The notes beneath the pieces are model-generated. The model made no database searches. It had not been told where the DNA came from and saw only the letters and a list, made by a program, of their open reading frames with translations. From NCBI GenBank assembly GCA_030648515.1, contig JAUSHK010000001.1, forward strand, positions 73,688 to 123,922: a DNA stretch of 50,235 bases, written 5' to 3'. Position numbers and translations under genes: made by a program. Of the stretch, positions 1 through 7,621 are shown in pieces (within the stretch, counting starts at the first letter, position 1; each line of letters opens with the position of its first letter). The stretch is from Candidatus Jorgensenbacteria bacterium. Lineage in GTDB: Bacteria > Patescibacteriota > Minisyncoccia > UBA6257 > GWB1-50-10.

Positions 1-37
1 TTCATCCATCATAAGAAAGTCGCAAGTAAATTTTTAT

Positions 38-337
38 TTAGAAAGTTTTTTTACTTTCCAAGCTTTCCAAATCAGAGATGATACTGTATTCTCCTCTGAG
101 TTGTTGAAAATTCTTATCTTTTTTAAAATTCTCTACCCAATCTCCAAGGTATTTTTGGATAGCTTCTTTGTTTTCTGAGTCAATTTTTTTCTTGTATCGT
201 AAATCTTGCTCGGAAATGAATGCCGATGCATTAGTTTCTTCGGAATCGGGGTCTTCAAAATAAACTCTCCAAATTCTTTTTTGATAATCGTCTTTTCTAC
301 TACCTCCTTGCGGCGACAAAATTTTATGTTTAATCAT
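38..337 (-). CDS. hypothetical protein, 99 aa
   Basis: I do not recognise this small protein. It is highly charged (many Lys, Glu, Asp), with no signal peptide or membrane segment, so it is probably cytosolic. It has an ATG start and a TAA stop. The reading frame and the surrounding DNA are AT-rich compared with the dcw cluster to the right, so it may be an accessory gene. It lies 28 nt downstream of the secreted peptidoglycan-binding protein on the same strand and could be co-transcribed with it. No function is proposed. Confidence 0.55.
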   Translation of the reverse strand: MIKHKILSPQGGSRKDDYQKRIWRVYFEDPDSEETNASAFISEQDLRYKKKIDSENKEAIQKYLGDWVENFKKDKNFQQLRGEYSIISDLESLESKKTF

Positions 338-365
338 TTTTTTATTAAGTTATTTACCTGGAAAA

Positions 366-1382
366 TTATTTTACACAGAAACTATCTAATCCCGCGTACC
401 ACTCGAATCTCATTTTAGGGTCCATTCCTCTTATTTCGCTAGGCAATGAATTTTCCTCTATCGCGGTTAATGACCTTCTCATCGGTGTACTGGATGGAGA
501 ACATGTCATCCTTTTTGTCATTTTATTCCAAAAATACTTTTCTGTTTGGGTTTTAAATTCATCGCTTCTTTTGACAAACATGTTGGAAGTTCCTTTTGCT
601 ATCGCCTCAACCTCATAGTAATAGGTTGTGTTACTAACAAGCGAGGTAATATTTACTATATGGTGCGTGGATAATCCTGATTCTGAATTAAAAACCTTAG
701 ATGATATTTCTCCTCCGGAAAGGAAAATCTTTGAATCGCTTGGCAAATTTGTTTGCCATTCAATTTTTACAGAAGTGGCTGTTGATGTAGTATTTATTGA
801 TAGTATTTGAATTGTCGGAATATCCGCGGGATTTTGCGTCTGTGGTTGTTGAATGGTTTGTGTTTGCTGACTAACTTGGCTCTGTAAATTTTGGACACTC
901 TGTTGAGTTTGTTGTTGCACCTGCAGCTGTTGTTGAAGGAGTGCGACTTGTTGAAGCAAGGCGGCTAACTGCGATTGCATTGTGTTGGCTGCATCATCCA
1001 TTGTTTTTGGTTGTATTACTGGCGCAGTTGGAGTGCCAGTTTCAGCAACTGCTTGATTGTCTGACTCTTGTAGTTGGACGGAGAGTTTTATGTTCGCTTT
1101 CGCTCTTGTAAACGGTCCAAAATATCCAGCGGCAGGAGAGATATTTTCTTGTGTTTGATAGTTTTTTACTGCTTTCAGAGTAAGGGAAAAGAAATTGCCG
1201 GTAATCGGACCGGAATAAACCCCTTCACCCGTAAGAAACTCTTGGAGTTTCATTACTTCAGAATCACTTTGTATTCCAAAATACAGGTCTTTTATAAAAA
1301 GCGCTTCAGCGTGTGCAACAGAAAAAAGCCCCAAAACAAGTATAAAAGCGCTAACTAAGACTAAATTACACAAGCATTTCAT
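366..1382 (-). CDS. secreted peptidoglycan-binding domain protein with fibronectin-III-like domain
   Basis: The N-terminus is a clear signal peptide: a hydrophobic core at residues 6-22 followed by AHA-EA, a signal peptidase I site. Residues about 35-100 match a PG_binding_1 fold (DSEVMKLQEFL, then GPITGNFFSLTLKAVKNYQ, then GYFGPFTRAK). Next come a Gln-rich coiled-coil linker (about 130-185) and a fibronectin-III-like beta domain (about 190-285, with the YYYEVEA strand). The C-terminal 50 residues are unassigned. The protein is probably exported and wall-associated. A -10 box lies 8 nt before its ATG, so the mRNA may be leaderless. This kind of PGBD plus FN3 protein is common in Parcubacteria; the substrate is unknown. 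Confidence 0.75.
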   Translation of the reverse strand: MKCLCNLVLVSAFILVLGLFSVAHAEALFIKDLYFGIQSDSEVMKLQEFLTGEGVYSGPITGNFFSLTLKAVKNYQTQENISPAAGYFGPFTRAKANIKLSVQLQESDNQAVAETGTPTAPVIQPKTMDDAANTMQSQLAALLQQVALLQQQLQVQQQTQQSVQNLQSQVSQQTQTIQQPQTQNPADIPTIQILSINTTSTATSVKIEWQTNLPSDSKIFLSGGEISSKVFNSESGLSTHHIVNITSLVSNTTYYYEVEAIAKGTSNMFVKRSDEFKTQTEKYFWNKMTKRMTCSPSSTPMRRSLTAIEENSLPSEIRGMDPKMRFEWYAGLDSFCVK

Positions 1383-1390
1383 ATAAAGTA

Positions 1391-1396
1391 ACTATA
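1391..1396 (-). promoter_or_regulatory. -10 box of the PGBD gene, possibly leaderless
   Basis: On the minus strand the hexamer TATAGT ends 8 nt before the ATG at 1382. The -35 is weak. If transcription starts 7-8 nt after the box, the mRNA has essentially no leader. Confidence 0.4.
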
Positions 1397-1449
1397 CACT
1401 CGCATCTTGTAAAAAGCGACCATTTGAAAATCTCCGAAAAGGAATTTCG

Positions 1450-1524
1450 TAGCGCCATCGGGATTCGAACCCGAGTTTCCGCCGTGAGAGGGCAGCGTCC
1501 TGGACCAGGCTAGACTATGGCGCC
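1450..1524 (-). tRNA. tRNA-Glu (CUC)
   Basis: The minus strand folds as a full cloverleaf. The acceptor stem is GGCGCCA with TGGCGCT and discriminator A. The anticodon stem is CTGCC/GGCGG with loop CTCTCAC, which gives anticodon CUC (Glu). The T arm is CGGGT-TCGAATC-CCGAT-like. The length is 75 nt and CCA is not encoded. It lies alone between murF and the PGBD gene. Confidence 0.9.
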
Positions 1525-1636
1525 AGCACAGCTTATTAGCTTTTAGCTTCATCAGCTTAATTAGAAAACCGACTTACTTTTTAATTTTTTCTAAAAACCC
1601 TAACAAGCTAATCAAGCTAACGAAGCTATTTCAAGC
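1525..1636. repeat. intergenic AGCT-rich repeat between tRNA-Glu and murF
   Basis: This gap is built from imperfect repeats of words such as AGCTTATTAGCT and AAGCTAATCAAGCTAA. The segment 1536-1557, read on the minus strand, closely matches 7762-7783 near tRNA-Val (AGCTRATGAAGMTAAAAGCTA). I see no ORF or clear T-tracted terminator. Confidence 0.5.
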
Positions 1637-2944
1637 TTACTCATAGAGCCCCGGTTTTGCAAGCCAAATTTTATTTTGCCGAACTAAAAGTTTTTCTGCT
1701 TTTTCGGGTTCCATCATCACTTCTTTTACAATTTTTTCCATTCGCGTTCCTTGCGAGCCCTTCACGAGCACAATGTCCCCTTTCGCAAGCTTCGTTTGTA
1801 AAAACTTTCCCGCTTCGGCAACGCTCATAAACGCCGAAACCTTTTTCTTATCAAAACCCGCGCGGATTGCCGACTCGCTGATAAATTTCCCGCGAAGCCC
1901 GACAGTTATCAGTACATCGGCGCATTTCGCCGCAAGCCTCCCGACTTCCTCGTGCGCCTCAAGTGTAAACGTTCCGAGCTCGAGCATATCGCCCAATACC
2001 GCGATTCTGCGCTTCCCCGACGTCGCCCGAAGCGTTTCAAGCCCCTCGCGCATCGCAAGCGGCGAGGCGTTATACGTGTCATCAATAATAATGCTCTGCT
2101 TCAAACCCGCAATAATCCGCGTCCGCCCGGCGAGCGGATTATATCGGTCGAGAAGCGCCTCGGCGACAGAAACAAGGTTTGCGCCGAAGAGCGACCCGAT
2201 GGCCGCGGCAGCCGCGGCCGCATACGCCTGCGCTTTCCCTAATGAACCCTTTATGCGAACCGGCACCATATTGCCGCGATAGCTAAATTTAAACGACGAG
2301 CCAAACAGCACGCCCTCTTCAAGTTGGTTTGTAAAATTTGAAAGGCGCACGTCCGCCTTGTCAGAAAAACCGAACGCGATGACCTGCGCGCGCGTTTCCG
2401 CCTCAGCTGTCAAAGCAAGCTTGTCGTCAGCATTTAAAATCGCAAATCCGGTTGATGGAAGTTGACTGATTAATTTCGCCTTCTCGCGAAACACCGCTTC
2501 GGGCCCCGCAAAAAACTCAACGTGCACCGGCACCTCGCCTACTGCGGTAAGGACGCCGATCTGCGGCCGCGCAATTGAGAGAAGATATTTCATGTCCCCC
2601 GGCTTATCAATCGCGTATTCCAGCACCAGCACCTCCGGGTAATCCGAGTTTTTAAATACAACGCGGACAACCGACAAAATAATAACCCCAATCCAAAAGA
2701 AAACACCGCCGATATCCGACCAGTCTCCTAAAATTGTAAGCGGAAAGCCAAGCTCGTTATTGAAATTTTTTGACGGCGCCCTGACCGTGCGTTCGCGGCT
2801 AATAACCGCGCGGATTGCTTCGCGCGTTGTCGTCTTCCCCACGCTCCCCGTAACTCCGACGATTACCGGCTTGTAGCGGGCTATCGTCAGGCGTGCGAGG
2901 AATTTGAGAATAAACTGTAATACATTAAGCGTGAATTGTTTCAT
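1637..2944 (-). CDS. murF: UDP-N-acetylmuramoyl-tripeptide--D-alanyl-D-alanine ligase
   Basis: This enzyme adds D-Ala-D-Ala to the UDP-MurNAc tripeptide, the last cytosolic step of peptidoglycan precursor synthesis. The ATP-binding loop of Mur ligases is at residues about 30-40 (GVTGSVGKTTT). The central-domain motif EYAIDKPGDM and the C-terminal domain (IIDDTYNASPLAMREGL, VLGDMLELG, VLVKGSQGTRMEK) are present. Its 435 aa is a usual length. Two hydrophobic stretches follow the P-loop region (about 75-95), where some MurF and CPR versions have an extra membrane-like segment. It is the last gene of the mraZ-rsmH-ftsL-ftsI-murF cluster, 20 nt after ftsI. Confidence 0.93.
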   Translation of the reverse strand: MKQFTLNVLQFILKFLARLTIARYKPVIVGVTGSVGKTTTREAIRAVISRERTVRAPSKNFNNELGFPLTILGDWSDIGGVFFWIGVIILSVVRVVFKNSDYPEVLVLEYAIDKPGDMKYLLSIARPQIGVLTAVGEVPVHVEFFAGPEAVFREKAKLISQLPSTGFAILNADDKLALTAEAETRAQVIAFGFSDKADVRLSNFTNQLEEGVLFGSSFKFSYRGNMVPVRIKGSLGKAQAYAAAAAAAIGSLFGANLVSVAEALLDRYNPLAGRTRIIAGLKQSIIIDDTYNASPLAMREGLETLRATSGKRRIAVLGDMLELGTFTLEAHEEVGRLAAKCADVLITVGLRGKFISESAIRAGFDKKKVSAFMSVAEAGKFLQTKLAKGDIVLVKGSQGTRMEKIVKEVMMEPEKAEKLLVRQNKIWLAKPGLYE

Positions 2945-2964
2945 GGTTCGACATTACTCGTCGC
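2945..2964. repeat. short intergenic repeat unit (GAGTnnTGTCGAACC)
   Basis: The gap between ftsI and murF carries GAGTAATGTCGAACC on the minus strand. It resembles the tandem GTGAG-n5-YCGAAC units at 22452-22497. It is short, so chance similarity is possible. Confidence 0.35.
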
Positions 2965-4551
2965 CTATGGCTTCTGCGCTATGGGCTTATCTGGAGGGAT
3001 ATTGTAATAGTTAATGATATAAGATGCCAGGTCATGGAATGCCGGCACGACGGTCATCCCGGCAAGTGGCGCGTTCGGCTTATCAAGCTTGATAAGCACG
3101 GTAACCACTGGGTCGCTCGCGGGGAAAAAACCAACATAGCTTTGGATGAGATCTTCCGAATATCCGCCGCGCGCAGGAATAAACGCCGTTCCCGTTTTTC
3201 CAGCAATATTATAGTTGGGAATCGCCGCAATCTTCGCTTTTTCAACCGCCGACTCCATCATACCAGTTACTTGCCGCGCGGTATCTTCGCGTATCACTCG
3301 CCGTATGACAACCGGCTTCGTATCAGCTGTGACGAACGGCTTCATAAGAACGCCGCCGTTCGCAATCGCAGAAAACGCTGAGATGAGCTGAACCGGCGTA
3401 ACAGAAACGCCCTGCCCAAATGATATCGTGGCAAAATCAACCGCGCGCGCCTCTTTCCTGAAAAGATTTTGGATACTGCCGGAAACCTCGTCAGGCAAAT
3501 CAACGCCGGTCAGCTCGCCAAACCCAAATTGTTTCACGTATGCGCTGAACGTATTGTTTCCGGTTTTCTGTTCGGCAAAAATCGCTCCAGTGTTTACTGA
3601 ATCCTCAATCACCTGCGTCATAGTAATTTTCCCGTGGGCCTTTTTGTCCCAATTCAAAATAGTCATGCCGTTTAAAGTCACTTTCCCTTTATCAACATAT
3701 GTCGTGCTGGGCGTAAGCGCGCCACTATCAATGCCGGCGGCCATAGTGAGCGGCTTAAAAACCGATCCGGGCTCATACACCTGCTGGACCGCGGGATTTA
3801 AGAAATTTTTAACCGGCGAATCCGAATAAACGTTCGGATCAAAGTCCGGTTTGCTTGCAAGCGTAAGAATCTTTCCCGTCTTTGATTCCTGAATAATTAC
3901 ACTTCCGCCGACCGCGTTGAATTTCTTAATGAGGTCTGTGAGCATCTGCTCGGACTCCGCCTGAAGATTGCGGTCAATGGTAAGACGCACATCCTCGCCA
4001 TCGGCAAGTGTCGTATTTTGCAATTTTTCAATTCCATAAAGACCAGCCGGGTCTGGGCTCTTTTCATTTACGCCAACAAAACCAAGCGCCTGAGATAAGA
4101 GCCGCTCAAACGGGTAAAAACGATATTGCTTTGAGTTGGTATAAATGCCTGGAATACTCGCAGACGTAACCGCGCTTACAACCTCGGGGCTTGCCTTGTC
4201 CACAATTAAACGGAAAAGGCTTGACGGGTTATCAAGCATTTTTGAGAGCTTTTCTTCCTGTATGCCGACGATTCCTGTGAGTGCGTGCGCCGCCTCCCGA
4301 ACATTCGTAATATTTTTTGGTACCGCGTACACAACCGGATAATCCTTATTGAGTGCGGCGGGGATGTCTCCACCAGACCGGTCGGTCAAGAAAATTTGCC
4401 CGCGCCGCAATTCAAGCTCCTTTATCGCCTCGGTTCGCGCTTCAGCCTGTCCGAAATAAAACGCCCCCTTATTGATTTGTAAATTGTATAAATTAAACGA
4501 GAGTACTAAGAAGAGAGTGGTGAAAAATGACGCTAGTACGATAAACCGCAT
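2965..4551 (-). CDS. ftsI: peptidoglycan D,D-transpeptidase FtsI (class B PBP)
   Basis: This is the septal transpeptidase that cross-links peptidoglycan during division. It has one N-terminal membrane anchor (residues about 3-24), a PBP dimerisation region (about 45-190) and a transpeptidase domain with all three active-site motifs: S263-V-F-K266 (PGSVFKP), S318-V-N320 and K452-T-G. Its 528 aa is within the normal FtsI range. It directly follows an FtsL-like gene and precedes murF, the classical dcw order. No PASTA domains are visible. Confidence 0.92.
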   Translation of the reverse strand: MRFIVLASFFTTLFLVLSFNLYNLQINKGAFYFGQAEARTEAIKELELRRGQIFLTDRSGGDIPAALNKDYPVVYAVPKNITNVREAAHALTGIVGIQEEKLSKMLDNPSSLFRLIVDKASPEVVSAVTSASIPGIYTNSKQYRFYPFERLLSQALGFVGVNEKSPDPAGLYGIEKLQNTTLADGEDVRLTIDRNLQAESEQMLTDLIKKFNAVGGSVIIQESKTGKILTLASKPDFDPNVYSDSPVKNFLNPAVQQVYEPGSVFKPLTMAAGIDSGALTPSTTYVDKGKVTLNGMTILNWDKKAHGKITMTQVIEDSVNTGAIFAEQKTGNNTFSAYVKQFGFGELTGVDLPDEVSGSIQNLFRKEARAVDFATISFGQGVSVTPVQLISAFSAIANGGVLMKPFVTADTKPVVIRRVIREDTARQVTGMMESAVEKAKIAAIPNYNIAGKTGTAFIPARGGYSEDLIQSYVGFFPASDPVVTVLIKLDKPNAPLAGMTVVPAFHDLASYIINYYNIPPDKPIAQKP

Positions 4552-4560
4552 GATAATTGA

Positions 4561-4878
4561 TTATGGCTTTTCTTGCGACGAATTCCCCTGGACCACTACT
4601 GTGATATATTGCGGACGTTTTTCGGACACGAGCCCTTTCTGCGAAGCGAGCAACTGGAGTGCAACCGGGTCAAGCATACTGTATAAATCATTTTTAAGCG
4701 TTGCTACGTCAGTTTGATACGTTGTTATTTGTTTTTTAAGCTGGGCTGTCTCAGCGCGCGCGTCAACAAGCGCGTTGTATTCAAAAATGTATATAAGACC
4801 CCCGACAAGCACAACAGCAAAAAACGCAACGAGGAACCGCGCAATGCTGTAATGTTTGTATGGCCGTAGAATTGTCAT
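4561..4878 (-). CDS. ftsL: FtsL/DivIC-like small bitopic division protein
   Basis: This 105-aa protein has a short basic cytoplasmic start, one membrane helix (about residues 13-31) and a heptad-rich coiled coil (about 36-70, AETAQLKKQITTYQTDVATL). That is the FtsL/DivIC layout. Sequence identity in this family is always low, so the call rests on topology and on its place between rsmH and ftsI. It would act in the division septum with FtsQ and FtsI. Confidence 0.75.
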   Translation of the reverse strand: MTILRPYKHYSIARFLVAFFAVVLVGGLIYIFEYNALVDARAETAQLKKQITTYQTDVATLKNDLYSMLDPVALQLLASQKGLVSEKRPQYITVVVQGNSSQEKP

Positions 4879-4891
4879 AAACTTGTTGTAT

Positions 4892-5776
4892 TTAAATTAT
4901 TTTTATTGCGCGAAGTTTTGCCGATCTGCTTCTGGGATTCTCCCTCCGCTCGGCAAGCGATGGGACAATAGGTTTTTTTGTAATAAATTCTGCCTTGCCC
5001 GCTTTCGCGAGATCGCGAAACGCGTTCTTAACAATCCTGTCCTCAAGCGAATGGAATGAGATTATCGCCACTCTGCCGCCGCTTTTTGTGATTTCTGGGA
5101 TTGCTCCGAGCAGGCGCTCAAGATGCTCAAACTCGCTATTCACAAAAATTCGCAGCGCCTGGAATGTCCGCGTCGCTGGATCGGTCCGGCCCCTCACGAA
5201 AACCGCGCGGCGTACAATATCGGCAAGTTCAAGCGTCCGGGTAATTCGCTTGCGTTTCCGTTCTACAACAATTCCATGCGCAATTTGATCCGCAAATCGC
5301 TCCTCGCCAAATACTCTTAAAATCTCAGCAATCCTTCTTTCCGGAAGCGAGTTCACGATTTCCGCCGCTGATATTCCGGTACTTGCGTCGTATCTCATGT
5401 CGAGCGGACCGTCATACTTGAAACTGAATCCGCGCTCGGCATCATCAACGTGCATTGATGAAAATCCTAAATCAAGGAGCAGCCCGTCGATTTTTTGCAG
5501 CCGTTCACGTTTCAAAATTTCCGGAATCTCATCGTAGCTCGCGTGAATCAGTTTTATGTTCGGCGCGACGGCAAACTTTTCCTTAAGTGAGGCGACCGCA
5601 TTCTGATCGACGTCTATTCCAATAAGAGTCCCGCGCGGAGAAACGCGTTTCAAAATTTCCGTCGCGTGTCCCCCGCCTCCGGCTGTTCCGTCAACAAAAA
5701 ATTCTCCGGGTATAGGATTCAGCACCCGCATAACTTCGTGTAAAAGAACTGGTATATGATTCGAATTACGAATCAT
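4892..5776 (-). CDS. rsmH: 16S rRNA (cytosine1402-N4)-methyltransferase
   Basis: RsmH (MraW) methylates C1402 of 16S rRNA with SAM. The N-terminus has the family start HIPVLLHEVMRVL, followed by the SAM-binding motif VDGTAGGGGHA (about residues 29-39). Further family motifs are DGLLLDLGFSSMHVD, RGFSFKYDGPLDMRYD, FQALRIFVNSE and IISFHSLEDRIVKNAFR. The length is 294 aa. It sits between mraZ and ftsL, as in most bacteria. Confidence 0.95.
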   Translation of the reverse strand: MIRNSNHIPVLLHEVMRVLNPIPGEFFVDGTAGGGGHATEILKRVSPRGTLIGIDVDQNAVASLKEKFAVAPNIKLIHASYDEIPEILKRERLQKIDGLLLDLGFSSMHVDDAERGFSFKYDGPLDMRYDASTGISAAEIVNSLPERRIAEILRVFGEERFADQIAHGIVVERKRKRITRTLELADIVRRAVFVRGRTDPATRTFQALRIFVNSEFEHLERLLGAIPEITKSGGRVAIISFHSLEDRIVKNAFRDLAKAGKAEFITKKPIVPSLAERRENPRSRSAKLRAIKII

Positions 5777-5821
5777 GAATTATGAACTACGCCGTACCTC
5801 ATAATTCACGACCCACAATTT

Positions 5822-6253
5822 TTAGATTCCCAATTCCCCGAGTTTCTCCGCAATTTCATCCGATGCGGATTCCGTCTTCGACTTATATGCGGCCCATTGT
5901 TCCGCGTCCCAAATTTCAATTCTGTTGTAAACGCCCGCAACAACAACTTGTTTTTTAACCTGCGCATATTCACGCAAATAGTCAGGAACAAGAATCCGTC
6001 CCTGAACATCTAATTTCACGTCGGTTGCGCCGGCGAGCATAAGCCGCGCGAACGCGCGAGAGTTTGCTTGTGCGAGCGGAAGCGCCACTAATTTTTGCGC
6101 GAGCGCTTCCCATTCTTTTAATCCAAAAACAAAAAGACAGTGATCGAGTCCACGCGTGATAATCGCTCCTGAACTTACTTGCGCGCGAAACTTCGCCGGT
6201 ACCGCAATCCTGCCTTTTTCGTCTATTGAGTGTTTGTATTCGCCTAATAGCAT
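5822..6253 (-). CDS. mraZ: transcriptional regulator MraZ
   Basis: MraZ is an AbrB-like DNA-binding protein that represses its own dcw operon. The protein begins MLLGEYKHSIDEKGRIAVPAKFR, a diagnostic MraZ N-terminus, and carries a second half-repeat with DVQGRILVPDYLREYA. The length is 143 aa. It is first in the dcw operon, and the DNA before it has 10-bp-spaced GTGG repeats, the expected target of this family. Confidence 0.95.
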   Translation of the reverse strand: MLLGEYKHSIDEKGRIAVPAKFRAQVSSGAIITRGLDHCLFVFGLKEWEALAQKLVALPLAQANSRAFARLMLAGATDVKLDVQGRILVPDYLREYAQVKKQVVVAGVYNRIEIWDAEQWAAYKSKTESASDEIAEKLGELGI

Positions 6254-6280
6254 ATTTTGAGTTATCCCCAGATTCCGTCC

Positions 6281-6312
6281 TTATCCACACAGTTATCCAC
6301 TTTCCCCCACTT
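6281..6312 (-). promoter_or_regulatory. candidate MraZ operator overlapping DnaA-box-like motifs
   Basis: On the minus strand AAGTGGGGG, AAAGTGGAT and TGTGGATAA follow one another at about 10-bp spacing, between the mraZ -10 box and its ATG. AAAGTGG-type repeats are known MraZ sites in Mollicutes, and TGGG repeats in Escherichia coli. Read on the plus strand, the same bases form TTATCCACA (6281-6289, a perfect DnaA box) and TTATCCACT (6293-6301); TTATCCCCA lies at 6262-6270. Confidence 0.6.
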
Positions 6313-6321
6313 ACATACACC

Positions 6322-6327
6322 AGTATA
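6322..6327 (-). promoter_or_regulatory. -10 box for mraZ/dcw operon
   Basis: TATACT on the minus strand predicts a start near 6315 and a leader of about 60 nt that contains the GTGG repeats, so a bound repressor would sit just downstream of the start. No good -35 is visible. Confidence 0.45.
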
Positions 6328-6342
6328 CCACTCGCACCCATT

Positions 6343-6378
6343 TAAAAAAGGCCCTATGAGGGCAGTGTATAAACACTG
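6343..6378 (-). terminator. double hairpin with T-run between mltG and mraZ
   Basis: Read on the minus strand: a CAGTGT/ACACTG hairpin, then GCCCT-CAT-AGGGC, then six Ts. It lies upstream of the mraZ promoter and could stop antisense transcription arriving from the mltG side. The second stem is only 5 bp. Confidence 0.45.
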
Positions 6379-6449
6379 TATTCTCCTGCACTTTTGAGAA
6401 GCATTTGAAAGTTATCAACAGTTGAAAAATTTTTCGCAGTGCAGTGGGG

Positions 6450-6455
6450 TATACT
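6450..6455 (+). promoter_or_regulatory. -10 box of mltG, leaderless layout
   Basis: TATACT is followed after 6 nt by the ATG at 6462. The box lies inside an inverted repeat, TGGGG-n8-CCCCA. A GTG at 6444 in the same frame would start inside the promoter, so I prefer the ATG. Confidence 0.5.
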
Positions 6456-6461
6456 AACCCC

Positions 6462-7412
6462 ATGAGTGAATGCTTCTTGAATAAAAAATGGTGGTTCTTG
6501 GGAGTAGTTGTAGTCGTTATTTTACTCATCGTCCTGTATTTGTTTTCAGGGCCAAAATGGAGTGCGGAAAGCGAACAGTTTGTCGTTCCGCGAAATGCGT
6601 CTGACGCTGAAATAATTCAAAAATTAGAAGACGATGGATTCATTCGAAGCACGCTTGCGTTTAACGTCGCATTTACCATTGATGGTTTGTACGGAAAAAT
6701 AAAACCCGGCGGTTACAAAATTTCAAAAAGCATGAACGCGTGGAAAATCGCACGCATCATAGGGGGCGTTCCGTATTTGAAATGGATCGTGATTCCCGAA
6801 GGCGTTCGGCGGGAAGAGATTATGGAAATTCTCCGCAGTAATGATTTTCTGGATAGTGAGTACGCAATACAATATGAAGTGGGCGAAGGAACGTACTTCC
6901 CGAATACATATTTAATACCCATAAGTGAAACGTGGACGCAAATCGCCGAGCGGATGAAAAATAAATTCAATGAGAAATTTGCGCCGTACCAGACAGCGTT
7001 TACAAAACAAAATATCAAATGGTATACAGCGCTCAAGATAGCATCACTCGTCCAGCGCGAAGCCGCGGGGAAAGAAGATATGCCGCTCATCGCCGGTATT
7101 CTCTGGAATCGGCTTAATAAAAATATGCGGCTTCAGCTTGACGCGACTGTGCAGTATGCGAAAGGAAAAACTAAAGACGGCTGGTGGACGCCGATTAAGT
7201 CCGGGGATACGAGTATTGATTCGCCGTATAATACCTACCGCGTGAACGGTCTTCCGCCGACGCCGATTTCAAACCCCGGACTAGACGCGATTGATGCCGT
7301 TCTTCATCCTGTAGAAACTGACTGTCTCTACTACATCCACGACATCGCGCATAATATTTACTGTTCTCCAACCTTTGAAGGACACAAAGAAAATATCAGG
7401 GAGTATTTATAA
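6462..7412 (+). CDS. mltG: endolytic peptidoglycan transglycosylase MltG
   Basis: MltG (YceG-like) cleaves nascent glycan strands and sets their length. It has a short cytoplasmic start, one membrane helix (about residues 10-29), a LysM-like region with VPRNASDAEIIQKLEDDGFI, and the catalytic domain with KIASLVQREAAGKEDMPLIAGILWNRL; the Glu in QREA is the expected catalytic residue. QLDATVQYA and SPYNTYRVNGLPPTPISNPG are further family signatures. The length is 316 aa from the ATG. It is the only plus-strand protein gene here and is divergent from mraZ, which links glycan cleavage to the division cluster. Confidence 0.93.
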   Translation: MSECFLNKKWWFLGVVVVVILLIVLYLFSGPKWSAESEQFVVPRNASDAEIIQKLEDDGFIRSTLAFNVAFTIDGLYGKIKPGGYKISKSMNAWKIARIIGGVPYLKWIVIPEGVRREEIMEILRSNDFLDSEYAIQYEVGEGTYFPNTYLIPISETWTQIAERMKNKFNEKFAPYQTAFTKQNIKWYTALKIASLVQREAAGKEDMPLIAGILWNRLNKNMRLQLDATVQYAKGKTKDGWWTPIKSGDTSIDSPYNTYRVNGLPPTPISNPGLDAIDAVLHPVETDCLYYIHDIAHNIYCSPTFEGHKENIREYL

Positions 7413-7424
7413 CAGTGGACGCTG

Positions 7425-7480
7425 CAGGGATCGGACCGGAGTTTATCCGCATATGGCGGAATCTCGCCAACTTGCCAAAC
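7425..7480 (-). pseudogene. degraded tRNA-like remnant
   Basis: The minus strand keeps a T-arm-like GGTCCGATCCC and a 3' end GCGTCCA, but the T stem and acceptor no longer pair. Two mutually exclusive hairpins lie beside it (GGCG/CGCC and TCCGC/GCGGA). It shares the TCCGATC loop with the element at 7495-7589. This is probably a remnant; the call is weak. Confidence 0.25.
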
Positions 7481-7494
7481 TACAAATATTTTTG

Positions 7495-7589
7495 TGCGCC
7501 CTGTAGGGATCGGACCTACGACCTTTCGAATGTGAATCGAACGCCCTGCCTGCGCAGGCAGGTCTACCACTCCGACGAGCCACTGTCGG
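7495..7589 (-). pseudogene. tRNA-Val(CAC)-like gene split by an 18-bp palindrome
   Basis: On the minus strand the parts are: D arm GCTC-loop-GA, then the palindrome at 7545-7562, then GC closing the D stem, an anticodon arm TTCGA-TTCACAT-TCGAA (anticodon CAC), and a T arm GTAGG-TCCGATC-CCTAC followed by AGGGCGC and A. Removing the palindrome restores the GCTC/GAGC D stem and a 77-nt length. The 5' acceptor strand pairs at only about 3 of 7 positions with the 3' strand, and the T loop lacks the usual TTC. It is therefore probably not a working tRNA. Confidence 0.55.
7545..7562. repeat. palindrome CCTGCCTGCGCAGGCAGG
   Basis: This is a perfect 18-bp palindrome inserted in the D stem of the tRNA-Val-like gene. 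A closely related palindromic block occurs inside lysS at 19003-19031. Confidence 0.8.
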
Positions 7590-7614
7590 AGCCCCGACTT
7601 CCAACGTCGGGGCT
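7570..7614. repeat. two adjoining hairpins of CCGAC/GTCGG type
   Basis: CTCCGAC (7570-7576) pairs with GTCGGAG (7585-7591), and AGCCCCGAC (7590-7598) pairs with GTCGGGGCT (7606-7614). They lie where the 5' acceptor strand of the tRNA-like gene should be, so they may have replaced it. Confidence 0.6.
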
Positions 7615-7621
7615 GACATTG

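Noticed and set aside
6254-6443. Origin of replication suggested by several DnaA-box-like motifs
   Set aside because: Only one perfect box, no dnaA or dnaN nearby, and the same bases are better explained as MraZ repeats. Kept only as a finding about overlap.
7495-7589. A second functional tRNA-Val
   Set aside because: The acceptor strands pair at about 3 of 7 positions, the T loop lacks TTC and the D stem is interrupted.
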